Shown in pieces: positions 1 to 8,494 of a DNA stretch of 38,240 bases. Made by a program: the position numbers and the translations under genes. Positions within the stretch are counted from its first letter, which is position 1. Each line of letters begins with the position of its first letter. The notes beneath the pieces were generated by a model, which was not told the origin of the DNA, did no database searches, and saw only the letters and a list, made by a program, of their open reading frames with translations. The stretch is from Puniceicoccales bacterium. GTDB taxonomy: Bacteria; Verrucomicrobiota; Verrucomicrobiia; Opitutales; JAIRLM01. The stretch is from the NCBI GenBank assembly GCA_031275345.1, contig JAISOW010000004.1, positions 1-38,240 on the forward strand. The letters run 5' to 3'.

Positions 1-103
1 GAGGCATTTAGCGGCGTTTTAGGGCCAATCCCTCCTTTGCCATTAGGCCCGACTTCTCCAAGGCCACAACATTCTCCGGATGGGTTCGGGAAACCCTCAC
101 CCC

Positions 104-140
104 CTTCCGCCCTCGCTTCGCTCGGTTGGACAAAGCCCAT
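104..140 (+). repeat. 37-bp dispersed repeat, copy 1
   Basis: The unit begins CTTCCGCCCTCGC and ends GGACAAAGCCCAT. It differs from the copies at 356-392 and 737-773 at a single base (T for G in the middle). It is in the same orientation as the second copy. Confidence 0.8.
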
Positions 141-355
141 GGTATCCCGGAGATGCATGGCTTCCTGGCGATATTGGCCCCCGTTCATCCAATCCCGTTA
201 AAAACGCCCCAGAGGGCCTAGAAATGGGTTTCGGGGCGCTGGACAACAAAATCCTACTTTGCCGTTCGCATTCGACCCTTCTAGGGGCATTTAACGGCGT
301 TTTTACGCACACCCTGCCAGCGAACCATTCCCAAAAGTCGGTCCCTGCCCATGAA

Positions 356-392
356 CTTCCGCCCTCGCTGCGCTCGGTTGGACAAAGCCCAT
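356..392 (+). repeat. 37-bp dispersed repeat, copy 2
   Basis: This copy is identical over 37 bp to the reverse complement of 737-773. The two therefore form a perfect inverted repeat enclosing about 344 bp. That layout resembles the termini of a small non-autonomous element, but no flanking target duplication was recognised and a third copy lies outside the pair at 104-140. Confidence 0.8.
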
Positions 393-478
393 AATGGGGG
401 GTGTTCCAGTGGTACTGTAAACTGCCATTCGTACACGATCGTTTCAGATTCGCCGCTTTTGGGGCAATTTTTAGCCTC

Positions 479-530
479 GGGAGGAATGCGGGAGGAACGC
501 TCTAAAAAAGTCGTTCCTCCCGTTCCTCCC
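479..530. repeat. Inverted repeat able to form a long hairpin
   Basis: The left arm (479-499) reads GGGAGGAATGCGGGAGGAAC plus G. The right arm (512-530) is the complement of GGGAGGAACGGGAGGAACG, so the arms pair apart from a 2-nt bulge around an A-rich loop. Each arm is itself a direct repeat of GGGAGGAA. A third copy in the left-arm orientation lies at 618-636. No U-tract follows on either strand, so a simple terminator is unlikely. Confidence 0.7.
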
Positions 531-617
531 AGTCGCATCACTGGCTGCTTCCAGAGGAACAGTACCCCGATTTTTCTCAAAAACAGCATTGCCTTGGAGA
601 TAGCTCCTAGAGCCACC

Positions 618-636
618 GGGAGGAACGGGAGGAACG
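618..636 (+). repeat. Third copy of the GGGAGGAAC repeat
   Basis: GGGAGGAACGGGAGGAACG is the exact reverse complement of the right arm at 512-530. It could pair with that arm as an alternative to the 479-499 arm. Confidence 0.7.
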
Positions 637-736
637 GATTTAGAGATTTTATCGAAATTTTATGGTCTTCGATGAGAATGATTCCGTGGTAGTGTAAAAT
701 AATTCTTCCTATGCCTCCCCATTTGGCTGGGGGAAC

Positions 737-773
737 ATGGGCTTTGTCCAACCGAGCGCAGCGAGGGCGGAAG
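737..773 (-). repeat. 37-bp dispersed repeat, copy 3 (inverted)
   Basis: This is a perfect reverse complement of 356-392. It lies just beyond the 3' end of the integrase gene (stop at 813 on the minus strand), so it may also sit in the integrase transcript. Confidence 0.8.
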
Positions 774-812
774 CTTGCCCTGGACAACTGTCCGGGGCAG
801 CCTGTGCCCGTG

Positions 813-2075
813 CTATTCCGCTTCTCCGATGACGTAGCGCTGCTTCTGCGCCACGTATGTGCTGCAGGTCATTTGGATATTTGCGTGCCCCAAGCTCCTT
901 TGCGCAGCGTAGATGCCGTAGCATCGGTTCATCTCGGAACCGTACTCTTTGCGGAGGGCGTGGAGCGGATTGGGATCGTCGATTCCATTGTCACGGAGCC
1001 ATTTGCAGGCATGGCAAAAAATTCTGAAGCAGCGGTAGTGCTGGGAAGTTTTTAGCCCCGGATTGGGCAGGATGCTGTTGTGAATGACAAATGTATCCCT
1101 CGGATGGCATTCCCTATCCGCTTGCAGAAACTCGCATAGCCAGCTGGGCATAACCAATGTGCGCTCACTTCCGTGGGTTTTGACCCGCATAAATTCGGTG
1201 GTGCAGACGGCGACCTGCCTGGTCGAAAAGTCTATCTGCTTCCAATTGAGCGTATCCATTTCGCCCCGCCGCATGCCAAGAAAGAGCGCCAGCAGGATGG
1301 CCTTTCCCGCTTCCCGCTCCACGGGTGCTTCCGATGCCCATAGTCCCTCGAGAACCCTATCCTTGAACTCCCCTAGGTTGTGAATTTTTGATACGTAGGG
1401 TGTGATTCTAATGCCTTCTTGGAGAAGATTATCTGCAAAGAAATTAGGGGGGAATTCGTCCGCCACCAATCTGCGGAGACCGGGTGCAAAAAGAGCTTTC
1501 ACATTTTGCAGAATGGTATGGATGGTTCGACGCACCTTTTGCTCATTTAGTGGCGTCGTACCAAACAATTGTATCCTATTCTTCTTCCAGACCTGAATCC
1601 CTTCCGCTGTGATTGCGGACAATTTAACGCGATTCACGGCTTCAAGCCATTGGGAATGTGATTTCCTGCACGTGGTCTGGGTTCTGGGCGAATGAGGAAT
1701 GTTAAACAATGCCGATACCAGGGTCCGCAGCTTGCTGGCATAAATTTGCAGTGTGCGCTCATTTTTTGCCGATTTTCGCAAGACCTCCTCGACATAGCTG
1801 CCAACTGTCAACTCGCCCTTGGACGGGCTACTTTTGGGGAAGATTTTTTGCCGTGCGCTTTCCCAGTTTCCCAGAACAAGAAGATGTTCGTAGAAGCGCA
1901 TCGCCACACTTGCAGCCCGCTCCAAATCTGCCGTCTGCGTATTAAACCATCGCTGCTTCCCGTTAAACTGGAGTCGAATGTGGTAGTCCTGCGACTCCCA
2001 CATCTTGCCGTTTGGCAACCTTTGCCGGCGCTTTTTGAGGTGTTTGCGCCAGTGGCTTCTGTTGCTCTTGCTCAC
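813..2075 (-). CDS. Tyrosine recombinase / phage-type integrase
   Basis: This site-specific recombinase would catalyse insertion and excision of the element at the neighbouring tRNA fragment. The C-terminal half shows the catalytic set of the family: Arg in GMRRGEMD, the HxxR box in HALRKEYGS, the second His in LGHANIQ, and the nucleophilic Tyr in CSTYVAQ. The basic N-terminus (KHLKKRRQRLPNGK) and middle region fit arm-binding and core-binding domains. I chose the GTG start at 2075 because GGGAG lies 7 nt upstream; an in-frame TTG at 2093 would add six residues. No catalytic residue is missing and length is normal, so the enzyme may be active. The 5' end faces the attachment fragment about 170 bp away, the usual arrangement for integrases that use a tRNA gene. 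No excisionase was recognised. Confidence 0.92.
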   Translation of the reverse strand: MSKSNRSHWRKHLKKRRQRLPNGKMWESQDYHIRLQFNGKQRWFNTQTADLERAASVAMRFYEHLLVLGNWESARQKIFPKSSPSKGELTVGSYVEEVLRKSAKNERTLQIYASKLRTLVSALFNIPHSPRTQTTCRKSHSQWLEAVNRVKLSAITAEGIQVWKKNRIQLFGTTPLNEQKVRRTIHTILQNVKALFAPGLRRLVADEFPPNFFADNLLQEGIRITPYVSKIHNLGEFKDRVLEGLWASEAPVEREAGKAILLALFLGMRRGEMDTLNWKQIDFSTRQVAVCTTEFMRVKTHGSERTLVMPSWLCEFLQADRECHPRDTFVIHNSILPNPGLKTSQHYRCFRIFCHACKWLRDNGIDDPNPLHALRKEYGSEMNRCYGIYAAQRSLGHANIQMTCSTYVAQKQRYVIGEAE

Positions 2076-2245
2076 GCCGTTTCTCCCACCCAAAAATTGG
2101 TCTACTTTTGGTCTGCTTTTTCTGGAATCATTGGACTATTCTTGCCATACCCTGCAATGAACCATCTCCTTCTTATTCGGCTGCCAATGCCAAAAGTTGT
2201 CTTCAGATGAGAGCATTGGTCTTCAGTAAAAGTCAACACAGAAAA

Positions 2246-2293
2246 GGACTCATAATCCCTTGGTCGGCGGTTCGAATCCACCAGGGCCCACCA
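2246..2293 (+). other. tRNA(CAU) 3' fragment, attR-like attachment site
   Basis: The fragment runs from the 3' part of the anticodon stem to the CCA end: anticodon loop CTCATAA, variable loop TGGTC, T arm GGCGG-TTCGAAT-CCACC, then AGGGCCC-A-CCA. The D arm and 5' acceptor strand are absent upstream. This is what remains on the chromosome side after integration into the 3' half of a tRNA gene: the intact gene, with a 3' end supplied by the element, should lie at the other end of the element beyond the window. The CAU anticodon fits either elongator Met or the lysidine-modified Ile2 tRNA, and the fragment cannot decide which. Confidence 0.8.
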
Positions 2294-2526
2294 GGCCGAA
2301 ACGCTGCTCTAGGAGCTGTCTCCCAGGCCAATTTACCCATCCCTCTCCACCTCTACTTGGCTTACTTCTAGCTTACTTTTGCCAAAAAATCCTCCTGCTT
2401 ACCACTAGATTTTTCCTAGTGGGCAAAAAAATATATTTTCTCCATGGGAAAAGTTAGGATCCTTGGCCTATTTCTGCAACGACGTGCACCGAACCCATTT
2501 CCCCGATGATAGATGCATTCCATCGG

Positions 2527-2611
2527 CGGAGAGGGGGGGATTCGAACCCCCGGTGCCCTGGGGCACACCTGATTTCGAGGCAGGCACATTCGGCCACTCT
2601 GTCACCTCTCC
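2527..2611 (-). tRNA. tRNA-Ser (anticodon CGA)
   Basis: Acceptor strands GGAGAGG (complement of 2605-2611) and CCTCTCC (complement of 2528-2534) pair fully. The gene has the long variable arm of a class II tRNA (pairing GTGCCC with GGGCAC), a T loop TTCGAAT, and anticodon loop CTCGAAA giving CGA. The last anticodon-stem pair is a C-T mismatch. The three bases after the discriminator read CCG, so CCA appears not to be encoded. The gene starts the native chromosome next to the integrated element. Confidence 0.92.
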
Positions 2612-2742
2612 CCCAGAACCCTTGGCGGGAGGCAGGCCATTCGGCAAGATTTTTCCCAAAAAAACCCAGCGCCTGGATCAGGTCGGCGGATAGCAATGGA
2701 GGTGGGACAGCGACGATTCAGTCCGTACCGGTCAGTTTCTTT

Positions 2743-3219
2743 TCAAAGCTTCCATGGACTGCCATCAACAAATAAAAAACTAGACTTTTCCGCAACAATT
2801 TCGTTTCCTCGTAAAAATCGCACCCGCCATGCAACGATTTCATCCACTGCGATCGTGATTTTCGTAAAACCAACCCAAATTTCCCGAAATTTTGCCCGGT
2901 CCGTCCCGATGGAAACCGTTGTGCGGCAAGGCTCTGGATTGCCTAGGCGGCGCAGTTCCAATTCCATGGTCGTTCCCGCCAGTTCTTTGGCATTGCGCAG
3001 CAGCACAATCGCATAGAGTCCGTCCTTTTTCGTCGCATCCGTGCGGTGCAGCAGATGGCCGTGGAACGGTTCGCTCCGGCGACGGAATGGCAGACCGGCG
3101 AAGTCTTCGGTCCGGTGGGATTCCAACACAACGTCCACAACTGCGGGCAAACGCTCTACAAAAGCCGGTGGACGGGATAGCAAGGCACAGACAAAGCCGA
3201 TCGCAACCATCACTGGCAT
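2743..3219 (-). CDS. Hypothetical protein with hydrophobic N-terminus
   Basis: I do not recognise this protein of about 158 residues. The chosen start (ATG at 3219) has AGGA 9 nt upstream. The N-terminus is hydrophobic (MPVMVAIGFVCALL), which suggests export or membrane anchoring but is short for a signal peptide. The rest is mixed and slightly basic with no lipobox or clear motif. It lies 87 bp downstream of the nucleotide translocase on the same strand and could be co-transcribed with it. A longer in-frame start at 3297 is possible but less protein-like. Confidence 0.6.
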   Translation of the reverse strand: MPVMVAIGFVCALLSRPPAFVERLPAVVDVVLESHRTEDFAGLPFRRRSEPFHGHLLHRTDATKKDGLYAIVLLRNAKELAGTTMELELRRLGNPEPCRTTVSIGTDRAKFREIWVGFTKITIAVDEIVAWRVRFLRGNEIVAEKSSFLFVDGSPWKL

Positions 3220-3306
3220 CCGCGGATATCCTGCGCCGGCCTCAACCCAACGCCAACATTTGACATCCCCGACGGGGGCGTAGGCATGTGAAAACACGCG
3301 TGGTTG

Positions 3307-4842
3307 CTACGCGGCTGAATTTGTCGCATCTTTTTCCGCACCGGCCATGGCCTCGATTCGCCGCCCAAGGCATTTTACCGCCAAAAGCCAGACAATGCAC
3401 ACGATGCCGAATGCAACCGCCACGTCGGGCGCAATTTGGAAATAGGTTGCACCTGGCATGAGCATGAATAAAAGTGCCTGCACGCCGGCGCCTCCCGACT
3501 TGCCAAGCCTTCCTCCCAGCACGTCCACCACGGCCTTACCCTTGACCTTCATGTCCTCATCCAGCGGGATGTAGGCCATTTCCTTTGTTAGATCGAATAG
3601 CGCATACTTGGTTGATTTGATGATGATTACGACCGTTGCCCCAAAAAATACGGCCATGGCCAGGGAGCTCAACCCAAACGAACCGACAAAGTTTTCAAGG
3701 CGGGTACGAAAGAGTACGAATGCAAAGAACAACCCGCCAAGGGTGACCAGTACGGCCGGCGTGACAATGGCCGCAGTTGTCCAACGAAATAGGCGCAATA
3801 TGTTGCTGCCCACAAACATCATTAACATGGATACGAAGCCGGTGATGAGCGTGAACTGGCTCATAAAAACATTGTAGGCATTGGGATCTGGGTAGCGCAG
3901 TTTGAGCTGGCTCTTCCACACACCTTCCACGAAGTTGATGCTCATGCCATAGCAAATGACGAGCAGAGCAATAAGCCCCAGGTAGGGCGACGTGAAGATG
4001 GTTTTAAAACTCTGGGCAATGCCGACCTTCGGCTTTTTCTTTTTTGCACCGGCCACTGGCCGCTCGGCCGGATCGTAGAAACGTCTGTCCGTGAGTACGT
4101 AGCAGTACATCCAGCGGTAAACCGACACAATGGCGAGCCCAAAAATGACTACCAATCCCATGAGCCAGTAGAGGGAAGTTCCCCATGGATCGCCCGGCAC
4201 CCTTCTGTCAGCCTTAGAAAAATGTTCTCCCAAAACGCCGGATACGATGAGCGCCGTCTGAGCCATGAATCCAAAGAACGCATAGTGCCGCTTGGCCTCA
4301 CTGATTTTTGTAATTTGGTTGGCGAATTGCCAGAATGACAGAGAAATGATGGCACTTCCCCATAGCTCCGCCAAAATGTAAAATAGGGAATAGGTCCAAT
4401 TGCCCAAAATGGCGATAACCCACTTGAAACGCGGTGCGGCAATTTGCCACGCGGCAACGGTCTCCGGCCTCGGCTGGAAGAAGTCTAAAAATGGATAAAT
4501 TAGGAAGCCGAACAGGCCAAAAAATAGCACAAATGGCAAAATTGTGGCGTAGAACAATTTTTCATTGGATAGAATGTTGCTTGCCTTGGCATAGACCAGA
4601 AGGAACAGCACGGCCGCCGGCGTTACGCAGAACAATTTTAGGAAGGAAAGCACCTCCGCCCCGGAATTGGGAGCTGTCACAACCAGCGTGTCCTTTACGT
4701 TGCGCAGCAGGGTGTAATTTGTCAAAATGAAGAAAAAGATGAAGGCCATGGGAATCACCTTCTTCAATTCATAGGCGTAGATAGGAAAAAAAATCCGCCG
4801 CAGTGGGGAAAATTTGGGACGACCCGCCGACTCCGCTTTCAT
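3307..4842 (-). CDS. tlc: ATP/ADP translocase (NTT/Tlc family)
   Basis: This inner-membrane nucleotide transporter family exchanges host ATP for bacterial ADP and phosphate, or imports other nucleotides. About 511 residues, rich in hydrophobic segments consistent with 12 helices, match the usual length. Family hallmarks near the N-terminus include NYTLLRNVKDTLVV followed by GAEVLSFLKL. The conserved C-terminal region reads KYALFDLTKEMAYIPLD. I chose the ATG at 4842 because AGGAAT lies just upstream; the frame extends to 4869 without a better start. Established members come from Chlamydiae, Rickettsiales and plastids, so its presence implies growth inside or upon host cells. Which nucleotides it carries cannot be read from the sequence. 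Confidence 0.93.
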   Translation of the reverse strand: MKAESAGRPKFSPLRRIFFPIYAYELKKVIPMAFIFFFILTNYTLLRNVKDTLVVTAPNSGAEVLSFLKLFCVTPAAVLFLLVYAKASNILSNEKLFYATILPFVLFFGLFGFLIYPFLDFFQPRPETVAAWQIAAPRFKWVIAILGNWTYSLFYILAELWGSAIISLSFWQFANQITKISEAKRHYAFFGFMAQTALIVSGVLGEHFSKADRRVPGDPWGTSLYWLMGLVVIFGLAIVSVYRWMYCYVLTDRRFYDPAERPVAGAKKKKPKVGIAQSFKTIFTSPYLGLIALLVICYGMSINFVEGVWKSQLKLRYPDPNAYNVFMSQFTLITGFVSMLMMFVGSNILRLFRWTTAAIVTPAVLVTLGGLFFAFVLFRTRLENFVGSFGLSSLAMAVFFGATVVIIIKSTKYALFDLTKEMAYIPLDEDMKVKGKAVVDVLGGRLGKSGGAGVQALLFMLMPGATYFQIAPDVAVAFGIVCIVWLLAVKCLGRRIEAMAGAEKDATNSAA

Positions 4843-5020
4843 ATATACATTCCTGTGGATGCAATGCACGGCACAGTCCTAAAATGGACGCGCCTGCATG
4901 GACGAGCAATGGGTAAGGTCGAAAAATGGGCAAGCCTTTTTGTTAAAAAATTTCGTGCAGCAGTTGGGCAAACCTGTGCGGCGGCACACGACAATTTATG
5001 GAGCCATGGCTGTCAAAAGT

Positions 5021-5815
5021 TTATTCCACATTTGGTTCACCATCCGGCAGATCCAGTTCCAAAAAAATTGGGGCATGGTCGGACCCGCCGATGGTCGGAG
5101 CGATGTCGCAGCGCACAATCCACGGCAGCAGGCAGGTGGAAACTAGGAAATAGTCGATGCGCCAACCAACGTTGCGGACCCTGGCGCCGGCACGGTAGGC
5201 CCACCAGGTATAGGCACCCAGCCGGTCAGGATGAAGGGCTCTAAATGCGTCGACAAATCCGGCGGACAGCAGACCATCGAAACCGGCCCGTTCTTCGTTG
5301 GTGAAGCCGGCCCGGCCCGCATTTTCGGATGGCCGCGCCAGATCTGCCGGCCCGTGGGCAACATTAAAGTCGCCGCAGACAATGGTTGGCTTCTGTCCGT
5401 CCAATATTTGCAAAAATGTTTTCATTGCCGGATCCCATCCATCCCGCCGCAGGGGAAGTCGGCTGAGATCTGCCCGGACATTGGGCGTGTACACATTGAC
5501 AAGAAAGAAATGGTCAAATTCCAGGAGCAAAACCCGGCCTTCGTCCGGTTGAATCGTTTCCTCTGGCCGCGTTTGCAGGGAAATGGACCGTGGCGGTAGC
5601 TGGGAAAATACGGCCGTTCCGGAGTAGCCGTGCCGCTGGGCATTGTGAAAGTGGCGGTAGGGGTGGTTCGGCAGGTCAATTGCCGGCTCAACGGAAAGTT
5701 TTGTTTCTTGCAAACAAATGATTTGCGGATCCAACGCCCGCACCATGGAAAAGAATGTTTTGGCCAAAATGGAGCGCAGGCCATTGGCGTTCCAACTGAC
5801 AACGGTGATCCGCAT
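5021..5815 (-). CDS. xth: Exodeoxyribonuclease III (AP endonuclease)
   Basis: This base-excision repair enzyme cleaves DNA at abasic sites and removes 3' blocking groups. The 264-residue protein is of normal family length. It carries the metal and catalytic motifs in order: Asn in VVSWNANGLR, the metal-binding Glu in LQETK, Asp and Asn in GDFNVAH, and the C-terminal SDHAP with the catalytic His. The WRIDYFLVS segment is also typical. The start at 5815 has AGGAG rather far upstream. It lies between the LysM lipoprotein and the translocase, all on the minus strand. Confidence 0.95.
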   Translation of the reverse strand: MRITVVSWNANGLRSILAKTFFSMVRALDPQIICLQETKLSVEPAIDLPNHPYRHFHNAQRHGYSGTAVFSQLPPRSISLQTRPEETIQPDEGRVLLLEFDHFFLVNVYTPNVRADLSRLPLRRDGWDPAMKTFLQILDGQKPTIVCGDFNVAHGPADLARPSENAGRAGFTNEERAGFDGLLSAGFVDAFRALHPDRLGAYTWWAYRAGARVRNVGWRIDYFLVSTCLLPWIVRCDIAPTIGGSDHAPIFLELDLPDGEPNVE

Positions 5816-5941
5816 ATTTTTTTAAAAACAGCTCCTCAACCACTGTCAAAGGCAATGTTTCCCAGGCCGGAGTGCATGCTCCGATGCCGTTGGTTGCATT
5901 GGAAAATCGTGGAAATTGGCACCTGTCCCGTTCCACCGATG

Positions 5942-6652
5942 TCAGGGCAGAATCAGCTGCTGGCCGATGCGCAACTTTGCCGGCGACGGCAGATCGCCGC
6001 GGTTGGCTTCGTAGATGTCGCGCCAGCGGTTGGCCGTTCCGTAGGTTTGCAAACTAATGGAGGAGAGCGTGTCACCCTTGCCAACGGTGTGGATGCCGCG
6101 GCTGGCCGATGCCGCATTTTCGTCGGCGATGGCAGTCGGCCGAGCTCCGTCGACCGTTGCAATTGGATTGTCGGCCGAACGTGCTCGCAGCTGGCGTAGG
6201 CGGTCCAATAGGGCAGCCTGCTGCTGTTTGAGCCTGGCATTATCCTCCTGCAGTAGCCGCATGGTGCGGAGCAGGTCGGCCGTACTTTCTCCGGCCCGTT
6301 GGCGAAGGAGTGGAATTTGCTCCAAAAAAGCTTTTTCAGCTGTGGAAATGCGTTGGAGCACAAGGGATGCCTGGCGGTCACGGGGGGCGTGGCGCAAATA
6401 TTGCCGATAGTGGTAGATTGCGGCAATCGGATCCCGCTTTTCGCCGAGATAAATTTCGGCGCATTCCAGGTGGGCATCGCCCGCATGGCGGCCACCGCGC
6501 TGAGTTGCTACAAGAAAATAGCGCAGGGCCAGATCTTTTTTCCCCTGGCGAAGGCACTGCTGGCCGTGACAATAAGCCGAATCATCTCCCCCGCCGCATC
6601 CGGCGAACGTAAGGAGCGAAAGCATCCACCACAACCGCAGGGCTAGGCGCAT
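5942..6652 (-). CDS. LysM-domain lipoprotein with helical repeats
   Basis: From the ATG at 6652 the protein has a lipoprotein signal peptide ending LLTFAGC, so the Cys should be acylated. A helical stretch follows that looks like tetratricopeptide repeats (CHGQQCLRQGKKDLALRYFLVA, then HLECAEIYLGEKRDPIAAIYHYRQYL), then a coiled-coil-like segment (TMRLLQEDNARLKQQQAALLDRLRQL), and a C-terminal LysM (HTVGKGDTLSSIS to LRIGQQLILP). The likely role is a peptidoglycan-binding envelope protein. An upstream in-frame start at 6730 exists, but it would bury the signal peptide behind 26 residues. No strong ribosome-binding site is visible. Confidence 0.82.
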   Translation of the reverse strand: MRLALRLWWMLSLLTFAGCGGGDDSAYCHGQQCLRQGKKDLALRYFLVATQRGGRHAGDAHLECAEIYLGEKRDPIAAIYHYRQYLRHAPRDRQASLVLQRISTAEKAFLEQIPLLRQRAGESTADLLRTMRLLQEDNARLKQQQAALLDRLRQLRARSADNPIATVDGARPTAIADENAASASRGIHTVGKGDTLSSISLQTYGTANRWRDIYEANRGDLPSPAKLRIGQQLILP

Positions 6653-6874
6653 GAGCACGGCCAGTGTTGCCAATTTTCGATGGCCGGCGAGTTCATTTTT
6701 CAAAATCTGGCAGCCGCGGGAAGGTAGCAATTTTTGTGCCTTTGTAGCAAAAAAAATTTACCGGAGTTTGTGCTCGCATTTGATGCTGTTTACTCTATGT
6801 TTTGTTTTCGGCGGTTCACGCCGGTGGGTGGGGTTGCGTTGTACCGTCGTTGCCCACTTCGGCAAGGAGGGGAA

Positions 6875-8494
6875 ATGGCTTTGGATGAGGGAGAACTGCG
6901 GGAGTTTGCCAGGTTTCAATTTCAGCCAGACTGGTCACGGCAGGAAGGTGGAATGGCAAGGGCAGAAAAGGTAGACCTGGTAGGCCACGGCCGGCAAGAT
7001 GGGATGGTGCGACATGCACCATCGAACGGTGGTGCAGATGGCCGAAGCACAGGCGGTGGAGCTGCCCATCTTCGCCGAGGCCAGGGTGCCGCCGTGGACC
7101 GGTTGCAATCACCGGAGAGGGCGGTCCATGGTCGTCGAGGCAGGGACGGCAGAGGATGGGGCGGTGGCCGGATGGATGGTCAACCTTGGCGGCGGCCGGC
7201 CGCCGTACCACCCGGCGAAGGATGTGGAATTTCCGCATGCATCTTTGATGCAGCCGATGCCACGCTGCGAACAATCGCTGCGGTGCTGCGGCGTACGGGA
7301 AAAACCTACGAGCTGTTCCACATCGCCCAGCTCATCCTTGGCAGCCCGGAACGCTTTGCCATCGTGCTGCGCCGGGATGCTCCATCGCCGTTTTTTTCCA
7401 CGATTTTCGATGACCTGCCATTTTTGAATCGAGATGCCGCCATTGGCCATCTTCTGCAGCGGCATTTGGGAAAAATTGCTGCTGTGGAAATTGTGGAATG
7501 CCAGCCCCCTAGGGGAAATTTTTCACTGGTGGCTCGCTGCCCGGTCACACAGGAACTGATTGCAGCGCCCAACCATCACAGCTACAAAGATTTGCTCCGC
7601 GCTCATCACATGGAGCATTGCAGCTCCATGTCCTTTGACCGCTTCTGCGAAAAGTTAGAATTTTCTAAAAATCCGGAGGATATCGCAGCATGGACGGAGC
7701 AGATGGGAAAGAAAAAGGTTTACCGGCCGCTGGCAGAGGATGGGACAGTGGACAGTGGCCAGGACGCCGTGCTGGATTCTTTGGTGCAACTGCGGGAATT
7801 TGTGGAAAAAAATGGTCGGCGCTTTTTGCGGGAGTCGGCCGAACTGCGGCTGGACGGTTCGCAGTTGGACGCCATCGTCGATGATACCATTCGCCGCCAC
7901 ATCACCTACCGCTGGGAGCAGCAGCGAAGATTTCCTTTGGAAACGGCCAATTGCCTATGGCAGAGGTGTCGCCACCACCACCTGCACTGCTATCGGCGCG
8001 GCAAGCGTGGCATTTCCTACGTTTCCTCCGTGGCGCGCAAATTTTGCAGCGCGGATAGCGTGTTCACTCCGGAGCTGGCGCAGGTACTGGCAGCCATCGA
8101 TGCCCAGCCGTTCATGACGGCGCTGGACCTTGCCGTTCGCCTAGGAGGAGAGGAGGAAACGGTGGCCAGATCACTCGACTGGCTCGTCCGGGAAGGCTAC
8201 GTCGCTGAAGGAGAAGATGGAAAACTTTTTGTACACCCGCAGAAACAGGACGTGGACAAAAAGAATTGTCCCAAAAATTCTTCCACCACCGAAAGTTGTG
8301 AGCAGACTTTCGATCAGGCGACCGATGGGGAGGACTGCCGTGGGCCATCGAAGGAAGATTGCAGCCATCCATCCGCCGATGGGTCATTCGCCGGTGGGCC
8401 AGCTGAAGATGCGGAAAATTTCTCCGACGGATGCGAAGAGGACGGTGCGGCCATCGGCCACGATCTAGCCGATGATAGCCCATGCAACCCATGA
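6875..8494 (+). CDS. Conserved verrucomicrobial protein, Gly/Arg-rich linker
   Basis: The function is unknown. The start at 6875 has a strong AGGAGG site 5 nt upstream. The order is: a short conserved head (LREFARFQFQPDW), a Gly/Arg-rich disordered stretch (about residues 26-120), a globular middle (about 125-330) with the distinctive APNHHSYKDLLRAHH, a basic segment with many His and Arg, a winged-helix-like segment near 410-460 (TALDLAVRLGG to LVREGYVAEGEDGKLFVHP), and an acidic tail rich in Cys and Ser. From memory it resembles proteins in Opitutales with the same Arg/Gly linker and NHHS motif, so the low-complexity part is probably genuine and not a frameshift. The linker and winged helix suggest nucleic-acid binding. 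It overlaps tilS by 13 bp, implying coupled translation. Confidence 0.75.
   Translation: MALDEGELREFARFQFQPDWSRQEGGMARAEKVDLVGHGRQDGMVRHAPSNGGADGRSTGGGAAHLRRGQGAAVDRLQSPERAVHGRRGRDGRGWGGGRMDGQPWRRPAAVPPGEGCGISACIFDAADATLRTIAAVLRRTGKTYELFHIAQLILGSPERFAIVLRRDAPSPFFSTIFDDLPFLNRDAAIGHLLQRHLGKIAAVEIVECQPPRGNFSLVARCPVTQELIAAPNHHSYKDLLRAHHMEHCSSMSFDRFCEKLEFSKNPEDIAAWTEQMGKKKVYRPLAEDGTVDSGQDAVLDSLVQLREFVEKNGRRFLRESAELRLDGSQLDAIVDDTIRRHITYRWEQQRRFPLETANCLWQRCRHHHLHCYRRGKRGISYVSSVARKFCSADSVFTPELAQVLAAIDAQPFMTALDLAVRLGGEEETVARSLDWLVREGYVAEGEDGKLFVHPQKQDVDKKNCPKNSSTTESCEQTFDQATDGEDCRGPSKEDCSHPSADGSFAGGPAEDAENFSDGCEEDGAAIGHDLADDSPCNP

Larger units (their letters stand above)
1..812. other. Gene-poor end of an integrated element
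   Basis: No reading frame here is convincing. The open frames on both strands run through the repeats and give compositions typical of chance translation. The stretch holds three copies of a 37-bp repeat, an 18-bp GGGAGGAAC-type inverted repeat family, and two related segments around 5-22 and 288-305 (CATTTAGCGGCG and CATTTAACGGCG). It lies on the integrase side of a tRNA attachment-site fragment, so it is most likely part of the integrated element. It may hold decayed cargo or regulatory DNA. Confidence 0.5.

Noticed and set aside
281..787. 168-codon minus-strand frame in the element end
   Set aside because: It reads through two 37-bp repeats and the GGGAGGAAC repeats, has no ribosome-binding site and matches nothing recognisable.
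6999..7427. Possible frameshift in the Gly/Arg-rich part of the 6875-8494 gene
   Set aside because: The main frame is continuous, has a strong ribosome-binding site, and relatives recalled from memory have the same kind of linker.
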